Below are positions 1 to 7,715 of a stretch of 64,000 nucleotides of DNA, one piece after another (the first letter of the stretch is position 1; every line of letters starts with the position of its first letter). This stretch comes from Gammaproteobacteria bacterium (lineage in GTDB: Bacteria; Pseudomonadota; Gammaproteobacteria; Enterobacterales; Alteromonadaceae): contig JAAFAI010000020.1 of the NCBI GenBank assembly GCA_018222405.1, positions 1-64,000 of the forward strand. The letters run 5' to 3'. A program made the position numbers and the translations under genes. The notes beneath the pieces are model-generated. The model had not been told where the DNA came from. It made no database searches and was given only the letters and a program-made list of their open reading frames with translations.

Positions 1-237
1 GCTACTGCTACCATGGCAGTTTACTAAAGATTAGGTGGGATCATCGGACGGATACACTATAGAGCAGATAAGAGCGTCACAATAAACACTAAACTCAGTT
101 TCAAATAACACCTGTAATTTCTTATACATTACGGCTGTTTGCTTCATACTTTTGTCTATAATTCACAGTAACTTTCAAAAACATAAGCTATAGTTGTTAC
201 AGGTTTGTTATGACAAAACATTAAGAAGTTAATCGCT
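1..237. other. Leading intergenic region, no supported gene
   Basis: No reading frame here can be assigned. The first 27 bases could be the end of an upstream gene (one frame reads to a TAA at 25-27), but this cannot be decided from so short a piece. The rest is AT-rich and holds a perfect TATAAT hexamer at 157-162 without a convincing -35 element. It may contain the promoter of the chemoreceptor gene that starts at 238. Confidence 0.3.
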
Positions 238-1779
238 GTGAAAATTACAATCAGTCAGTTTGTTATAATCTGTATCGGTAGTCTCGCGCTCGGGTTCTTC
301 CAGTTATCATTTGGCATAGTGGCTTTTGCTGTTGGCTTCTTGTCATGTGGTTTTACGTATTTTGCTACACAAAATCACAACCAGATTCAGGAAGACGAAT
401 CCACCACATTTAATGAGTTTTCTCAAAAAGGTGAAATGATTAGCCAGTCTGCTAGCCGGATTGCTATCGGTGGGGCAAGTGTTTCGCATTTTTTAGATAA
501 GTTAACCTCAATGTTCAACCAGCAGGTCGATAGCATTAAAGAGATTGCTCAACGCATCGAAAATATCGAATCCGGCAACCAGCAACTTGTTGAACATGCA
601 GTGATGGCAGAAGATAAGATACAGACATCCGATGAAATGACGCAGCGTAGTCGCCAGTTACTTAATAATCTCCTCGATCAACAAGCCACGCTGATCAGTC
701 AGATTAATGACTCTAAGGCCATGCTACAGACACTACGCAGTAGTGCAGAATCCATCGGAAGTATTACCACTACCATCAATCAGCTCGCTGACCAGACCAA
801 CATGCTGGCGCTCAATGCCGCCATCGAAGCTGCGCGTGCCGGAGAACAGGGCCGGGGCTTTGCGGTAGTGGCCGATGAAGTACGTGACTTAGCGAAAAAA
901 ACCACTGACGCGACGCAAGGAATTGATGAAGTGCTCAGCGAAATCAATCAGTGTAGCCAGAATTCTGTAATGGCCATTGAAAAGGTAGCAAATGCCGGTG
1001 ATGAAATGAGCCAGATGATTACAGAGTCATCTGATTTAATTAAAGCCGCCAGCGAAGCTTCAAGCGCTGCAGCTAATTCTATGACAGTGATGAAAGATAC
1101 CGTGGATGAACATGGTGAGGCCAACCGTGGTATCAGTGCCAACGCAATGCAGTTACATGAAAATACCCGACACCTTGAAGCTGAGCTAGGCGAAGTTTCA
1201 GAGAAGGTACTAGCGTTGAGTCACCAGACCGAGGACATTTTCCGCCAGTTGCAGGTCTTCGATTTACATAACCGCAATGCCAAAGTGCAGCGCATTGCCC
1301 AGGAAACAGCGCAGCGAATTGGCAAATTGTTTGAACAGGCAATCGAGCAGGGGCGACTGTCACAGCAGGCATTGTTTGATTTTAACTACCAACCGGTGCC
1401 CAATACTAATCCGCAGAAGTTTACTACCGGTTTCGACAAATTCACTGATGCAGCGCTACCTGCGTTGCAAGAACCCATTCTGGAGCAAAACGACTTTATT
1501 ATTTACGCCGGTGCGGTGGATTTGAACGGCTATTTCCCCACGCATAATAAAAAGTTTAGTCATAAAATGACCGGTAACTATGAAACAGACCTTGCTAAGA
1601 GTCGAACCAAACGTATCTTTAACGATTACACCGGCTCTCGCTGTGGCAGTAATACCGAGAGTTTCCTGCTGCAAACTTATAAGCGGGATACCGGCGAGGT
1701 TATGCACGATTTGTCAGCCCCTATTTTTGTTAATAATCGTCATTGGGGTGGATTCAGGATTGGTTATAAAGCAGACTGA
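238..1779 (+). CDS. Methyl-accepting chemotaxis protein
   Basis: A chemoreceptor that would feed CheA/CheW signalling. The 513-residue product starts at a GTG codon. Residues 5-22 and 25-43 form two closely spaced hydrophobic segments, a short membrane hairpin with almost no periplasmic part, so sensing is probably cytoplasmic or membrane-linked. The conserved signalling tip (core [20 protein letters not shown]) lies at about residues 180-222, flanked by long coiled coils. The last ~165 residues form a separate domain ending in HWGGFRIGY, with a PTHN motif and RRIF-like RTKRIF; this C-terminal module occurs on many proteobacterial receptors. No HAMP domain is evident. A strong terminator follows, so the gene is monocistronic. 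The class is certain; the ligand is unknown. Confidence 0.93.
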   Translation: MKITISQFVIICIGSLALGFFQLSFGIVAFAVGFLSCGFTYFATQNHNQIQEDESTTFNEFSQKGEMISQSASRIAIGGASVSHFLDKLTSMFNQQVDSIKEIAQRIENIESGNQQLVEHAVMAEDKIQTSDEMTQRSRQLLNNLLDQQATLISQINDSKAMLQTLRSSAESIGSITTTINQLADQTNMLALNAAIEAARAGEQGRGFAVVADEVRDLAKKTTDATQGIDEVLSEINQCSQNSVMAIEKVANAGDEMSQMITESSDLIKAASEASSAAANSMTVMKDTVDEHGEANRGISANAMQLHENTRHLEAELGEVSEKVLALSHQTEDIFRQLQVFDLHNRNAKVQRIAQETAQRIGKLFEQAIEQGRLSQQALFDFNYQPVPNTNPQKFTTGFDKFTDAALPALQEPILEQNDFIIYAGAVDLNGYFPTHNKKFSHKMTGNYETDLAKSRTKRIFNDYTGSRCGSNTESFLLQTYKRDTGEVMHDLSAPIFVNNRHWGGFRIGYKAD

Positions 1780-1804
1780 TAAGTATATTGTGCAAGTAAC
1801 AAAG

Positions 1805-1835
1805 ACCACTTACGATGTATAAGTGGTTTTTTTTT
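1805..1835 (+). terminator. Rho-independent terminator after the chemoreceptor
   Basis: Eight-base perfect stem ACCACTTA (1805-1812) and TAAGTGGT (1820-1827) with a 7-base loop, followed by a run of T residues to 1835. It isolates the chemoreceptor from the hvf cluster. Confidence 0.9.
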
Positions 1836-1855
1836 AGATAAACGAAATAAAATTT

Positions 1856-1873
1856 TATAGCCCCCGGTCTATA
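1856..1873. promoter_or_regulatory. Possible operator/promoter element before hvfA
   Basis: An inverted repeat TATAG-N8-CTATA spans 1856-1873 about 43 bases before the hvfA start, and its right end forms a -10-like hexamer TATAGT (1870-1875). No good -35 hexamer lies at 17 bases. The spacing suits a regulator-dependent promoter, but this is inference from symmetry only. Confidence 0.25.
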
Positions 1874-1915
1874 GTGAAAGAGATAACAATTATTTGACCC
1901 GATAGGAACAAGACA

Positions 1916-2404
1916 ATGAAACAAGTAAACAAAAACGGTATTGCGAGCACACTGGGTGCAGTGGTTTTAACTTCCATGTCGTCTATGGCGATGGCCGATA
2001 CGGTTAATCCGTTCGGTGCTCAACAGTTAGAGTCTGGCTACATGCAGTTTGCGCCTGAAGGTAAGTGCGGCGAAGGTAAATGCGGCGAAAGCAAGAAAGC
2101 CAGCAAAGAAGGTAAGTGCGGCGAAGGCAAATGCGGGGAAAGCAAGAAAGCCAGCAAAGAAGGCAAGTGTGGTGAAGGTAAATGCGGCGAGAGCTTGAAA
2201 GCCCACAAAGAAGGCAAATGTGGTGAAGGTAAGTGCGGCGAGAGCATGAAAGCCCACAAAGAAGGTAAGTGTGGTGAAGGTAAATGCGGCGCCGAGAAGA
2301 AAGCCATGAAAGAAGGTAAATGTGGCGAAGGCAAATGCGGTGGTGATAAAAAAGCCAAGAAAGAAGGTAAATGTGGTGAAGGCAAGTGCGGTGGTGCCGC
2401 TTAA
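1916..2404 (+). CDS. hvfA: HvfA/bufferin-type RiPP precursor with 14 EGKCG motifs
   Basis: Precursor of a ribosomally made, post-translationally modified peptide. The 162-residue product has a Sec signal peptide (residues 1-27, predicted cut after AMA), a short spacer, and from residue 48 to 162 seven tandem 17-residue units, each beginning EGKCGEGKCG. The fourteen cysteines are the only ones in the protein and all sit in EGKCG motifs. Unit linkers are Lys/Ser/Ala-rich (ESKKASK, ESLKAHK, ESMKAHK, AEKKAMK, GDKKAKK). EGKCG-repeat precursors beside DUF692 and DUF2063 genes define the HvfA family, in which an MNIO enzyme modifies motif cysteines and the product is linked to copper binding. A good ribosome site (AGGAACAAG) precedes the ATG. 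The cysteine modification here and the copper role are inferred from the family. Confidence 0.92.
   Translation: MKQVNKNGIASTLGAVVLTSMSSMAMADTVNPFGAQQLESGYMQFAPEGKCGEGKCGESKKASKEGKCGEGKCGESKKASKEGKCGEGKCGESLKAHKEGKCGEGKCGESMKAHKEGKCGEGKCGAEKKAMKEGKCGEGKCGGDKKAKKEGKCGEGKCGGAA
2057..2401 (+). repeat. Tandem 51-bp repeat array inside hvfA
   Basis: Seven in-frame units of 51 bases, the last shortened to about 39, encode the paired EGKCG motifs. Synonymous third positions vary between units (GGT/GGC, AAA/AAG, TGC/TGT) while the encoded decapeptide is invariant, which points to selection on the peptide rather than very recent duplication. The repeats keep all three antisense frames open, producing long meaningless reverse ORFs. 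Confidence 0.95.
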
Positions 2405-2427
2405 GCCAGTCATCACCGGAGTAGTTC

Positions 2428-3267
2428 ATGGCTATTAAGTTACAGGGTGCTGGTCTGGGCCTACGCAGGGAAATGTTGGATGATGTGCTGCCTGTTCTTC
2501 CCGGAAATGTGGATTTCTGGGAGGTAGCACCTGAAAACTGGATCCCGCTCGGGGGCAAATATCGCGAAGATTTTAATCGTTGCGTACAGCAGGCCGTGTT
2601 CACTACCCATGGATTATCCTTGTCTATTGGTGGTCCGGATCCCCTGGATCACCGGTTTTTGCAAGAGCTTAAGCACTTTCTCGATCGCTATAACATCGAA
2701 TTGTACAGTGAGCATTTAAGTTATTGCTCAGCCGAAGGACACTTGTACGATCTGATGCCGATTCCGTTTACTGAAGAGGCTGTAAGCTATATTGCCCAGC
2801 GGGTTAAAGTGGTCCAGGACATTCTTGAGCGTCCTTTGGTGCTGGAGAACGTGTCTTATTATATTGCGCCTAACCAACAACTCACTGAACTCGAGTTTAT
2901 TAATGCGGTGTTGTCTGAAGCCAACTGTAAAATGTTGCTCGATGTCAATAATGTGTATGTAAATTCGATTAATCACCGGTACGATCCCTATGGTTTTATT
3001 GATGGCCTGCCGTCGGAACGCATAGTTTATGGGCATATTGCCGGCCATTATGAAGAAGCCGAAGATCTTAGGGTCGATACCCACGGCAGCGATGTCATTG
3101 AGCCGGTCTGGGACTTATTGGCGCATAGTTACCGAAAGCACCATGTGTTTCCTACTTTACTGGAACGTGATTTTAACATCCCGGGTTTAGAAGTATTGCT
3201 TGATGAGGTACAACGCATCAAACAAATCCAGCAAGCGGTTAGCGCTGAGCAGCAGGGTGTTGCTTAA
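2428..3267 (+). CDS. hvfB: DUF692 multinuclear iron oxidative enzyme (HvfB/BufB)
   Basis: Predicted multinuclear non-haem iron oxidative enzyme (MNIO, DUF692, MbnB-like TIM barrel) that modifies cysteines of the HvfA precursor in the cytoplasm before export. The 279 residues show the family's metal-ligand motifs in order: ENW (36-38), TTHG with H61, SEHLS with H96, LENV with E140, LLDVNN with D172 and N174-175, GHIAGH with H203/H207, DTHGSD with D218/H219 and LERD with E247. Length matches the family. It starts 24 bases after hvfA and its stop overlaps the hvfC start by one base, indicating translational coupling to the DUF2063 partner. Oxidation to oxazolone/thioamide or thiooxazole-type groups is family knowledge, not seen here. 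Confidence 0.93.
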   Translation: MAIKLQGAGLGLRREMLDDVLPVLPGNVDFWEVAPENWIPLGGKYREDFNRCVQQAVFTTHGLSLSIGGPDPLDHRFLQELKHFLDRYNIELYSEHLSYCSAEGHLYDLMPIPFTEEAVSYIAQRVKVVQDILERPLVLENVSYYIAPNQQLTELEFINAVLSEANCKMLLDVNNVYVNSINHRYDPYGFIDGLPSERIVYGHIAGHYEEAEDLRVDTHGSDVIEPVWDLLAHSYRKHHVFPTLLERDFNIPGLEVLLDEVQRIKQIQQAVSAEQQGVA

Positions 3268-4016
3268 TGACATTGCAGGTGCAGTTACAATCATTCGCAA
3301 ATAGCATTCGGGCGCCACAAAACTCAACAGACGAGTCGGCAGATACGCAACGCAGAATGGATATTTATCGCTCGTTGTTTTTCAACAATGTCGCGGGGTT
3401 TATCCAAAACGGGTTCCCGGTGTTACACAGCCTGTATCCTGAAGATCAGTGGCAGGCGCTGATACGGCGCTTTTTTATTGAACACCAGTGCTCATCTCCC
3501 TATTTTATCCATATCAGTAAAGAGTTCGTTGAATACCTGAGTAATGAATACCAGACGGTTAGTAGCGATCCGCCCTTTATGGCGGAGCTCGCGCATTATG
3601 AATGGCTTGAGCTGGCGTTGTCAGTCAGGGAAGCTGAGCAACCTGTAAATTATTGGCAGCAGGATGGCATACCTTCACAGCTCACCGCCTCGCCATTGAC
3701 TGAGCTGGCTGCCTATCACTACCCGGTGCATCAGATTAGCCCCGACTTCAGGCCCGAATCCGGCGATTCGATGCATTACTATCTGCTCTATCGTGACGAG
3801 CAGTATCAGGTCCAATTTCAGCATATTACGGCATTGTCTGCGTTGGCATTACAATTACTCAGCAGTGAGGTTTATAGTTTTGACTCGTTGGTAACAGCCA
3901 TTCACCAGCAAGCTCCACAGTTTTCCGTTGAAACATTACACCAGGGACTTACGCCGCTACTGACCCAGTGGTTATCCTGCGGTGCTGTAATACCCGCTGA
4001 ATCAAACGGTATATAG
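3267..4016 (+). CDS. hvfC: DUF2063 RiPP-modification partner protein (HvfC/BufC)
   Basis: Partner of the MNIO enzyme, thought to bind the precursor and present it. The 249-residue protein carries the DUF2063 N-terminal domain over roughly residues 5-95 (Q-FA-SIRAP near the start, DIYRSLFFNN, GFPVLHSLYP, FIEHQCSSPYF-H), followed by a winged-helix-like C-terminal region. The start ATG shares its A with the hvfB stop codon. No DoxX-like fourth gene (hvfD) follows, unlike some related clusters. Identification rests on the N-terminal motifs plus the context; the molecular role is known only from related systems. Confidence 0.88.
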   Translation: MTLQVQLQSFANSIRAPQNSTDESADTQRRMDIYRSLFFNNVAGFIQNGFPVLHSLYPEDQWQALIRRFFIEHQCSSPYFIHISKEFVEYLSNEYQTVSSDPPFMAELAHYEWLELALSVREAEQPVNYWQQDGIPSQLTASPLTELAAYHYPVHQISPDFRPESGDSMHYYLLYRDEQYQVQFQHITALSALALQLLSSEVYSFDSLVTAIHQQAPQFSVETLHQGLTPLLTQWLSCGAVIPAESNGI

Positions 4017-4024
4017 ATAAAATG

Positions 4025-4049
4025 AATGCCCGGTTTTTCATCGGGCGTT
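4025..4049 (+). terminator. Hairpin after hvfC, possible weak terminator
   Basis: Stem AATGCCCG (4025-4032) with CGGGCGTT (4042-4049), one G-T wobble, loop of 9 bases. The following bases are ATATTTG rather than a clean T tract, so termination would be weak or the hairpin may protect the 3' end. Confidence 0.45.
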
Positions 4050-4127
4050 ATATTTGCACTGTCAATTTAGACTGCTTTCGATTACCATTTACCCCCTTTT
4101 TTAGCTTAATTAAATTTGAGAATTTTC

Positions 4128-4253
4128 ATGGCTGGTAACGAAGATTTTAAAGAAGTGTTTAACTGGTGGTATTTTCTGGCAATTGTGGTTGCGCTAGTCG
4201 CGTTTCCATTGCTTCCTACGCTAGCAGGTATCTTTACATACCTGATCAAATAA
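4128..4253 (+). CDS. 41-residue single-pass membrane protein, unknown
   Basis: A short frame of 41 codons plus stop, beginning MAGNEDFKEVFNWWYFLAI. Residues 15-40 are almost wholly hydrophobic and would span the membrane once; the N-terminus is acidic and carries a WWYF aromatic belt. Preceded by only a weak AGCTT...TTTGAG ribosome site. It lies between hvfC and apt on the same strand. I recognise no family. It could be a small accessory of the hvf cluster or an unrelated small protein; the protein-like composition and the fitting gap between genes are the support. Confidence 0.5.
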   Translation: MAGNEDFKEVFNWWYFLAIVVALVAFPLLPTLAGIFTYLIK

Positions 4254-4287
4254 ATTCATGCTAAAAAAATAATTATAAAGGACAGGC

Positions 4288-4824
4288 ATGAGTGCAGATT
4301 ATATAAAATCAGTTGTAAAAACAGTGCCGGACTATCCAAAGCCCGGCATTGAATTCCGTGATGTGACAAGCGTATTAGAAGATTACGAGGCATTCAGCCA
4401 GTGTATCTCTATGCTGCTCGACAAATACCGACCTTATGGATTTAACAAAGTGGCAGGCACTGAAGCCCGCGGCTTTTTATTTGGCGCTCCCTTGGCGCTT
4501 GAGCTGGGAGTAGGTTTTATCCCGGTACGCAAACCTAACAAGCTGCCCCGCGACGTACTCAGCGAAAGCTACGAGCTCGAATACGGCAAAGACACTCTGG
4601 AAATCCACCGGGATGCTATTAACCCCGGCGATAAGGTGCTTTTGATCGACGATCTGTTAGCCACCGGCGGCACTATTTCTGCTACGGCTAAGCTTATTCG
4701 AAACCTGGGAGGTGTGGTAGAACACGCTGGCTTCGTGATCGGTTTGCCAGCATTAAACGGCTACCAAAAGCTTGAAGCGTTGGGGCTGGAACCTTATTGT
4801 ATTTGTGAATTTGATGGCGAATAA
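4288..4824 (+). CDS. apt: Adenine phosphoribosyltransferase
   Basis: Purine salvage enzyme converting adenine and PRPP to AMP and pyrophosphate in the cytosol. The 178-residue product has the PRPP-binding loop [13 protein letters not shown] at residues 117-129 and the GTEARGF motif at 57-63. An AAGGACAGG ribosome site precedes the ATG. It sits 12 bases upstream of dnaX, the same order as in Escherichia coli, so the two are probably cotranscribed. Confidence 0.97.
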   Translation: MSADYIKSVVKTVPDYPKPGIEFRDVTSVLEDYEAFSQCISMLLDKYRPYGFNKVAGTEARGFLFGAPLALELGVGFIPVRKPNKLPRDVLSESYELEYGKDTLEIHRDAINPGDKVLLIDDLLATGGTISATAKLIRNLGGVVEHAGFVIGLPALNGYQKLEALGLEPYCICEFDGE

Positions 4825-4836
4825 GGACAACTAACG

Positions 4837-7221
4837 GTGGCATATCAGGTACTGGCAAGAAAATGGCGGCCGGGCAGATTTGCTGAACTGGTTGGCCAGG
4901 AGCATGTTGTTGCGGCGATCACCAATGCGTTGGATAACGATCGCTTGCATCACGCTTACCTGTTTACAGGAACGCGTGGGGTAGGTAAAACCACTATCGC
5001 GCGTATATTCTCGAAAAGCCTTAACTGTGAACAGGGGCAAAGTGCTAACCCTTGCGGTCAGTGCAGTACCTGTGTCGAAATAGAGCAGGGTAACTATGTT
5101 GATTTGCTTGAGATCGATGCTGCTTCTCGCACCAAGGTCGAAGATACCCGTGAGCTGCTGGACAACGTCCAGTACAAGCCAACCCGCGGGCGCTATAAGG
5201 TTTACCTGATAGACGAAGTGCATATGCTGTCTAAGCACAGCTTTAATGCCTTGCTGAAAACATTGGAAGAGCCACCGCCTCATGTGAAGTTTTTGCTGGC
5301 CACCACGGATCCGCAAAAATTACCTATTACTATTTTGTCTCGTTGTTTGCAGTTTAATCTCAAGGCCTTGTCCCGGGATCAGATTGGTCAGCAACTACAG
5401 CACATATTGCAGCAGGAACAGATCGCCTTTGAAGAGTCTGCGCTGGGATTATTGGCTAAAGCCGCTCAGGGCAGTATGCGTGACGCCCTGAGTTTGACCG
5501 ACCAGGCGATAGCGCAGGGCAATAACCAGGTATCGGGCAGCGTAGTAACTGATATGCTCGGCCTGATGGACCGCCAGCAACTGCTGAAAATCCTGTTTGC
5601 GATTGGTAAAAAGGATGCCGCCGAGGTACTTCATCAGGCTGCAGAAATTGACGTACTCGCGCCTGATTACAGTATTGTGTTGGCAGAACTGGCCAGCCTG
5701 CTGCATCAGATAGCACTTACTCAGTGGGTACCAGAAGCGTGTAAGCTGGAGACAAACACGGCCAAAGCTATTTATCAGCTGGCCCGGCACTTTGCTCCGG
5801 AGCAAGTCCAGTTGCTGTATCAGATTGCTTTGCAGGGGCGTAAAGATTTACCCTTTGCCAACGATGCGCGTAGCGCGTTTGAAATGACTTTACTGCGCAT
5901 GATGACCTTTGCCCCGGTAGAGCCGGTTGGCGAACGGGAAACCGTTATTCAGCAAGCGCCGGTACGGACAGTTCCGGACGCAGGTCATCAGGCAACCTCT
6001 GCGCCCTTGGCGCAAGCAGAACAACCGGCTGACACCGTATTTGAGGCGGCAGAACAAAATGCAGAACCGGCCGGTCAGGCCGAAGCCTCCGATGAATTAC
6101 AACAGCTTGCCTCTGAGGCAGAGCAGTTGATAGATGAAGCTGAAGATTTTCGTCAGCAAAGTGAAGCGTTAACGCAGCCGTCATCACAACCACCACATTA
6201 TGATGAGCCGCCGCAGGATTACAACGCGTACCAGCAGTACGATAATAATCCACCGGATGAGCACATGCCGCCGCCAGCAGACTACCCGCCTGCTTATGAA
6301 GAACCGGCGGAACCTCAGTCTGAAGCACCCGCTCAGAAAGAACAGGCTACGGTGTCGAATACCGCTGCCATGCTGGCGTTGCGTCAAAGACTCAAACAGC
6401 AGGCTGCGGAGGACAAAGCTGAGGCTGCAAAAAAGCCGGCAACCACTAGCCGCGAGTTTAAACCCTCGCTGGTAGCCAAGGCCGCACAGAATGGAAAATC
6501 ACAGCCTCAGAGTGAGGCAACTGAAACCGCTCAGCCAACGCCCGGTAATGCCAATGTAACTCCTCAGGATGAGTCTTATGGGCATCAGCAAGCAGAGGCT
6601 GACTCGCCGCCGCCCTGGGTGTTAGAAAACAGTCAGGATATGGCTGATGAGCCAGTAAATGAAGCTCAGGGCAGTGATACCAATGTTGATGACGGGGTTG
6701 AACAAACCGATAGCAATAGTCTACCGCCGCAACCAGCGGCAGAAAAGCCGGCCACCTTCGATCCTAATCAGGCTGCCAACGTATTATTTGAAACGTACAG
6801 TAATTTACCTGCTTATCTTGAAAACGGCGATAAGCTGCTTGTAGCCAGTCAAATCGATAAGTGGAGCGCGTTGATTGAGGCCATGCCTATTGCGGGATTA
6901 CTCAAGCAGGTTGCTTTGCACTCATTGTGCGAGCGCACTGAAGATAAGGTGCTGCTCAGGCTCGACCCGGCGCAGGAACATCTGGTTAACGAAACTACTG
7001 CCTCACAGTTGTCGACTGCCATGTCAGAAGTGCTACAATCGCCGGTAACTGTGCAGTTAGAGTTTGCAGAGGTCACCGACACACCTTTTCAGATTCAACA
7101 GCAAATTAATACAATGCGACAACGTCATGCTCGACAGGTTATTCAGTCTGATGATGTTATCCGCTCTGTGGTGGGGGCGTTCAATGCTGAGGTACTGGAA
7201 GACAGTATTCAGCCTCGCTGA
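4837..7221 (+). CDS. dnaX: DNA polymerase III subunits gamma and tau
   Basis: Clamp-loader ATPase of the replicative polymerase. The full-length (tau) product is 794 residues from a GTG start. The AAA+ domain shows Walker A GTRGVGKTT (45-53 region), zinc cysteines C64, C73, C76, C79, Walker B LIDEVH (124-129) and the SRC sensor motif (168-170). Residues ~370-650 are a long Q/E/P-rich linker, longer than in E. coli tau (643 residues in total). The C-terminal ~140 residues match the part of tau that contacts DnaB and the polymerase. A slippery heptamer at 6429-6435 should yield a 537-residue gamma form by -1 frameshifting. Neighbours apt and ybaB fit the conserved order. Confidence 0.97.
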   Translation: MAYQVLARKWRPGRFAELVGQEHVVAAITNALDNDRLHHAYLFTGTRGVGKTTIARIFSKSLNCEQGQSANPCGQCSTCVEIEQGNYVDLLEIDAASRTKVEDTRELLDNVQYKPTRGRYKVYLIDEVHMLSKHSFNALLKTLEEPPPHVKFLLATTDPQKLPITILSRCLQFNLKALSRDQIGQQLQHILQQEQIAFEESALGLLAKAAQGSMRDALSLTDQAIAQGNNQVSGSVVTDMLGLMDRQQLLKILFAIGKKDAAEVLHQAAEIDVLAPDYSIVLAELASLLHQIALTQWVPEACKLETNTAKAIYQLARHFAPEQVQLLYQIALQGRKDLPFANDARSAFEMTLLRMMTFAPVEPVGERETVIQQAPVRTVPDAGHQATSAPLAQAEQPADTVFEAAEQNAEPAGQAEASDELQQLASEAEQLIDEAEDFRQQSEALTQPSSQPPHYDEPPQDYNAYQQYDNNPPDEHMPPPADYPPAYEEPAEPQSEAPAQKEQATVSNTAAMLALRQRLKQQAAEDKAEAAKKPATTSREFKPSLVAKAAQNGKSQPQSEATETAQPTPGNANVTPQDESYGHQQAEADSPPPWVLENSQDMADEPVNEAQGSDTNVDDGVEQTDSNSLPPQPAAEKPATFDPNQAANVLFETYSNLPAYLENGDKLLVASQIDKWSALIEAMPIAGLLKQVALHSLCERTEDKVLLRLDPAQEHLVNETTASQLSTAMSEVLQSPVTVQLEFAEVTDTPFQIQQQINTMRQRHARQVIQSDDVIRSVVGAFNAEVLEDSIQPR
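6408..6475 (+). promoter_or_regulatory. Programmed -1 ribosomal frameshift signal in dnaX
   Basis: The slippery heptamer A AAA AAG lies at 6429-6435 in the correct phase (GCA AAA AAG). In the -1 frame the next codons are GCC GGC AAC CAC TAG, stopping at 6447-6449. A GGAGGA Shine-Dalgarno-like element sits upstream at 6408-6413. Downstream, an 11-position stem with two mismatches pairs 6446-6456 with 6465-6475 around an 8-base loop. These three parts match the architecture known for the E. coli dnaX signal, although the SD and stem spacings are wider than in E. coli. Confidence 0.85.
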
Positions 7222-7269
7222 GTAGCGATGTCGCAAATTATCAATTTTTTCTATCAGAGAGATACTATT

Positions 7270-7596
7270 ATGTTCAAAGGCGGAATGGGCAACATCATGA
7301 AGCAAGCGCAGCAAATGCAGGAGCGCATGCAGAAAACCCAGGAAGAACTGGCCAATCTTGAAGTGGTGGGTGAATCAGGCGCGGGCATGGTAAAAGTCAC
7401 CATGACCTGTAACCACAACGTACGCCGTGTGGAGATTGATGAGTCGTTAATGGAAGACGATAAAGACATGGTGGAAGATCTGGTTGCCGCAGCCTTCAAC
7501 GACGCCGCGCGCCGCGTTGCCGAAACGTCTAAGGAAAGAATGTCTGACGTTACCGGTGGCATGCCACTGCCTCCTGGCTTCAAAATGCCGTTTTAA
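7270..7596 (+). CDS. ybaB: YbaB/EbfC nucleoid-associated protein
   Basis: Small dimeric DNA-binding protein of the nucleoid. The start was taken at the ATG beginning MFKGGMGN (7270), which has an AGAGAG ribosome site and gives the family's usual 108 residues; an in-frame start 42 bases upstream would add an atypical extension. Visible family features are the Q/M-rich N-terminal helix ([11 protein letters not shown]), the [15 protein letters not shown] strand and the PPGFKMPF tail. It follows dnaX by about 50 bases and is closed by a strong terminator. Confidence 0.95.
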   Translation: MFKGGMGNIMKQAQQMQERMQKTQEELANLEVVGESGAGMVKVTMTCNHNVRRVEIDESLMEDDKDMVEDLVAAAFNDAARRVAETSKERMSDVTGGMPLPPGFKMPF

Positions 7597-7610
7597 TTAC
7601 TAAGTATATG

Positions 7611-7639
7611 AAAAAGCCGACTTCTGAGTCGGCTTTTTT
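7611..7639 (+). terminator. Rho-independent terminator after ybaB
   Basis: Stem AGCCGACT (7615-7622) and AGTCGGCT (7627-7634) with a TCTG loop, extended by A-T pairs and followed by T residues to 7639. It ends the apt-dnaX-ybaB transcription unit before recR, which in many relatives is joined to ybaB. Confidence 0.93.
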
Positions 7640-7715
7640 ATTTGTCGAATAACTTCGCTTATTCTTTCTCAATCCGAATCTTATAAGCTTCCGGACATAA
7701 GCTTTGGTATGTAAG

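Noticed and set aside
2057-2401. CRISPR-like regular repeats
   Set aside because: Repeats are in frame, encode EGKCG motifs and lack unique spacers.
2004-2603. Long antisense frames across hvfA (199, 129 and 115 codons)
   Set aside because: They arise because the 51-bp repeats keep the reverse frames open; the products are repetitive without motifs, and the sense strand carries the recognisable precursor.
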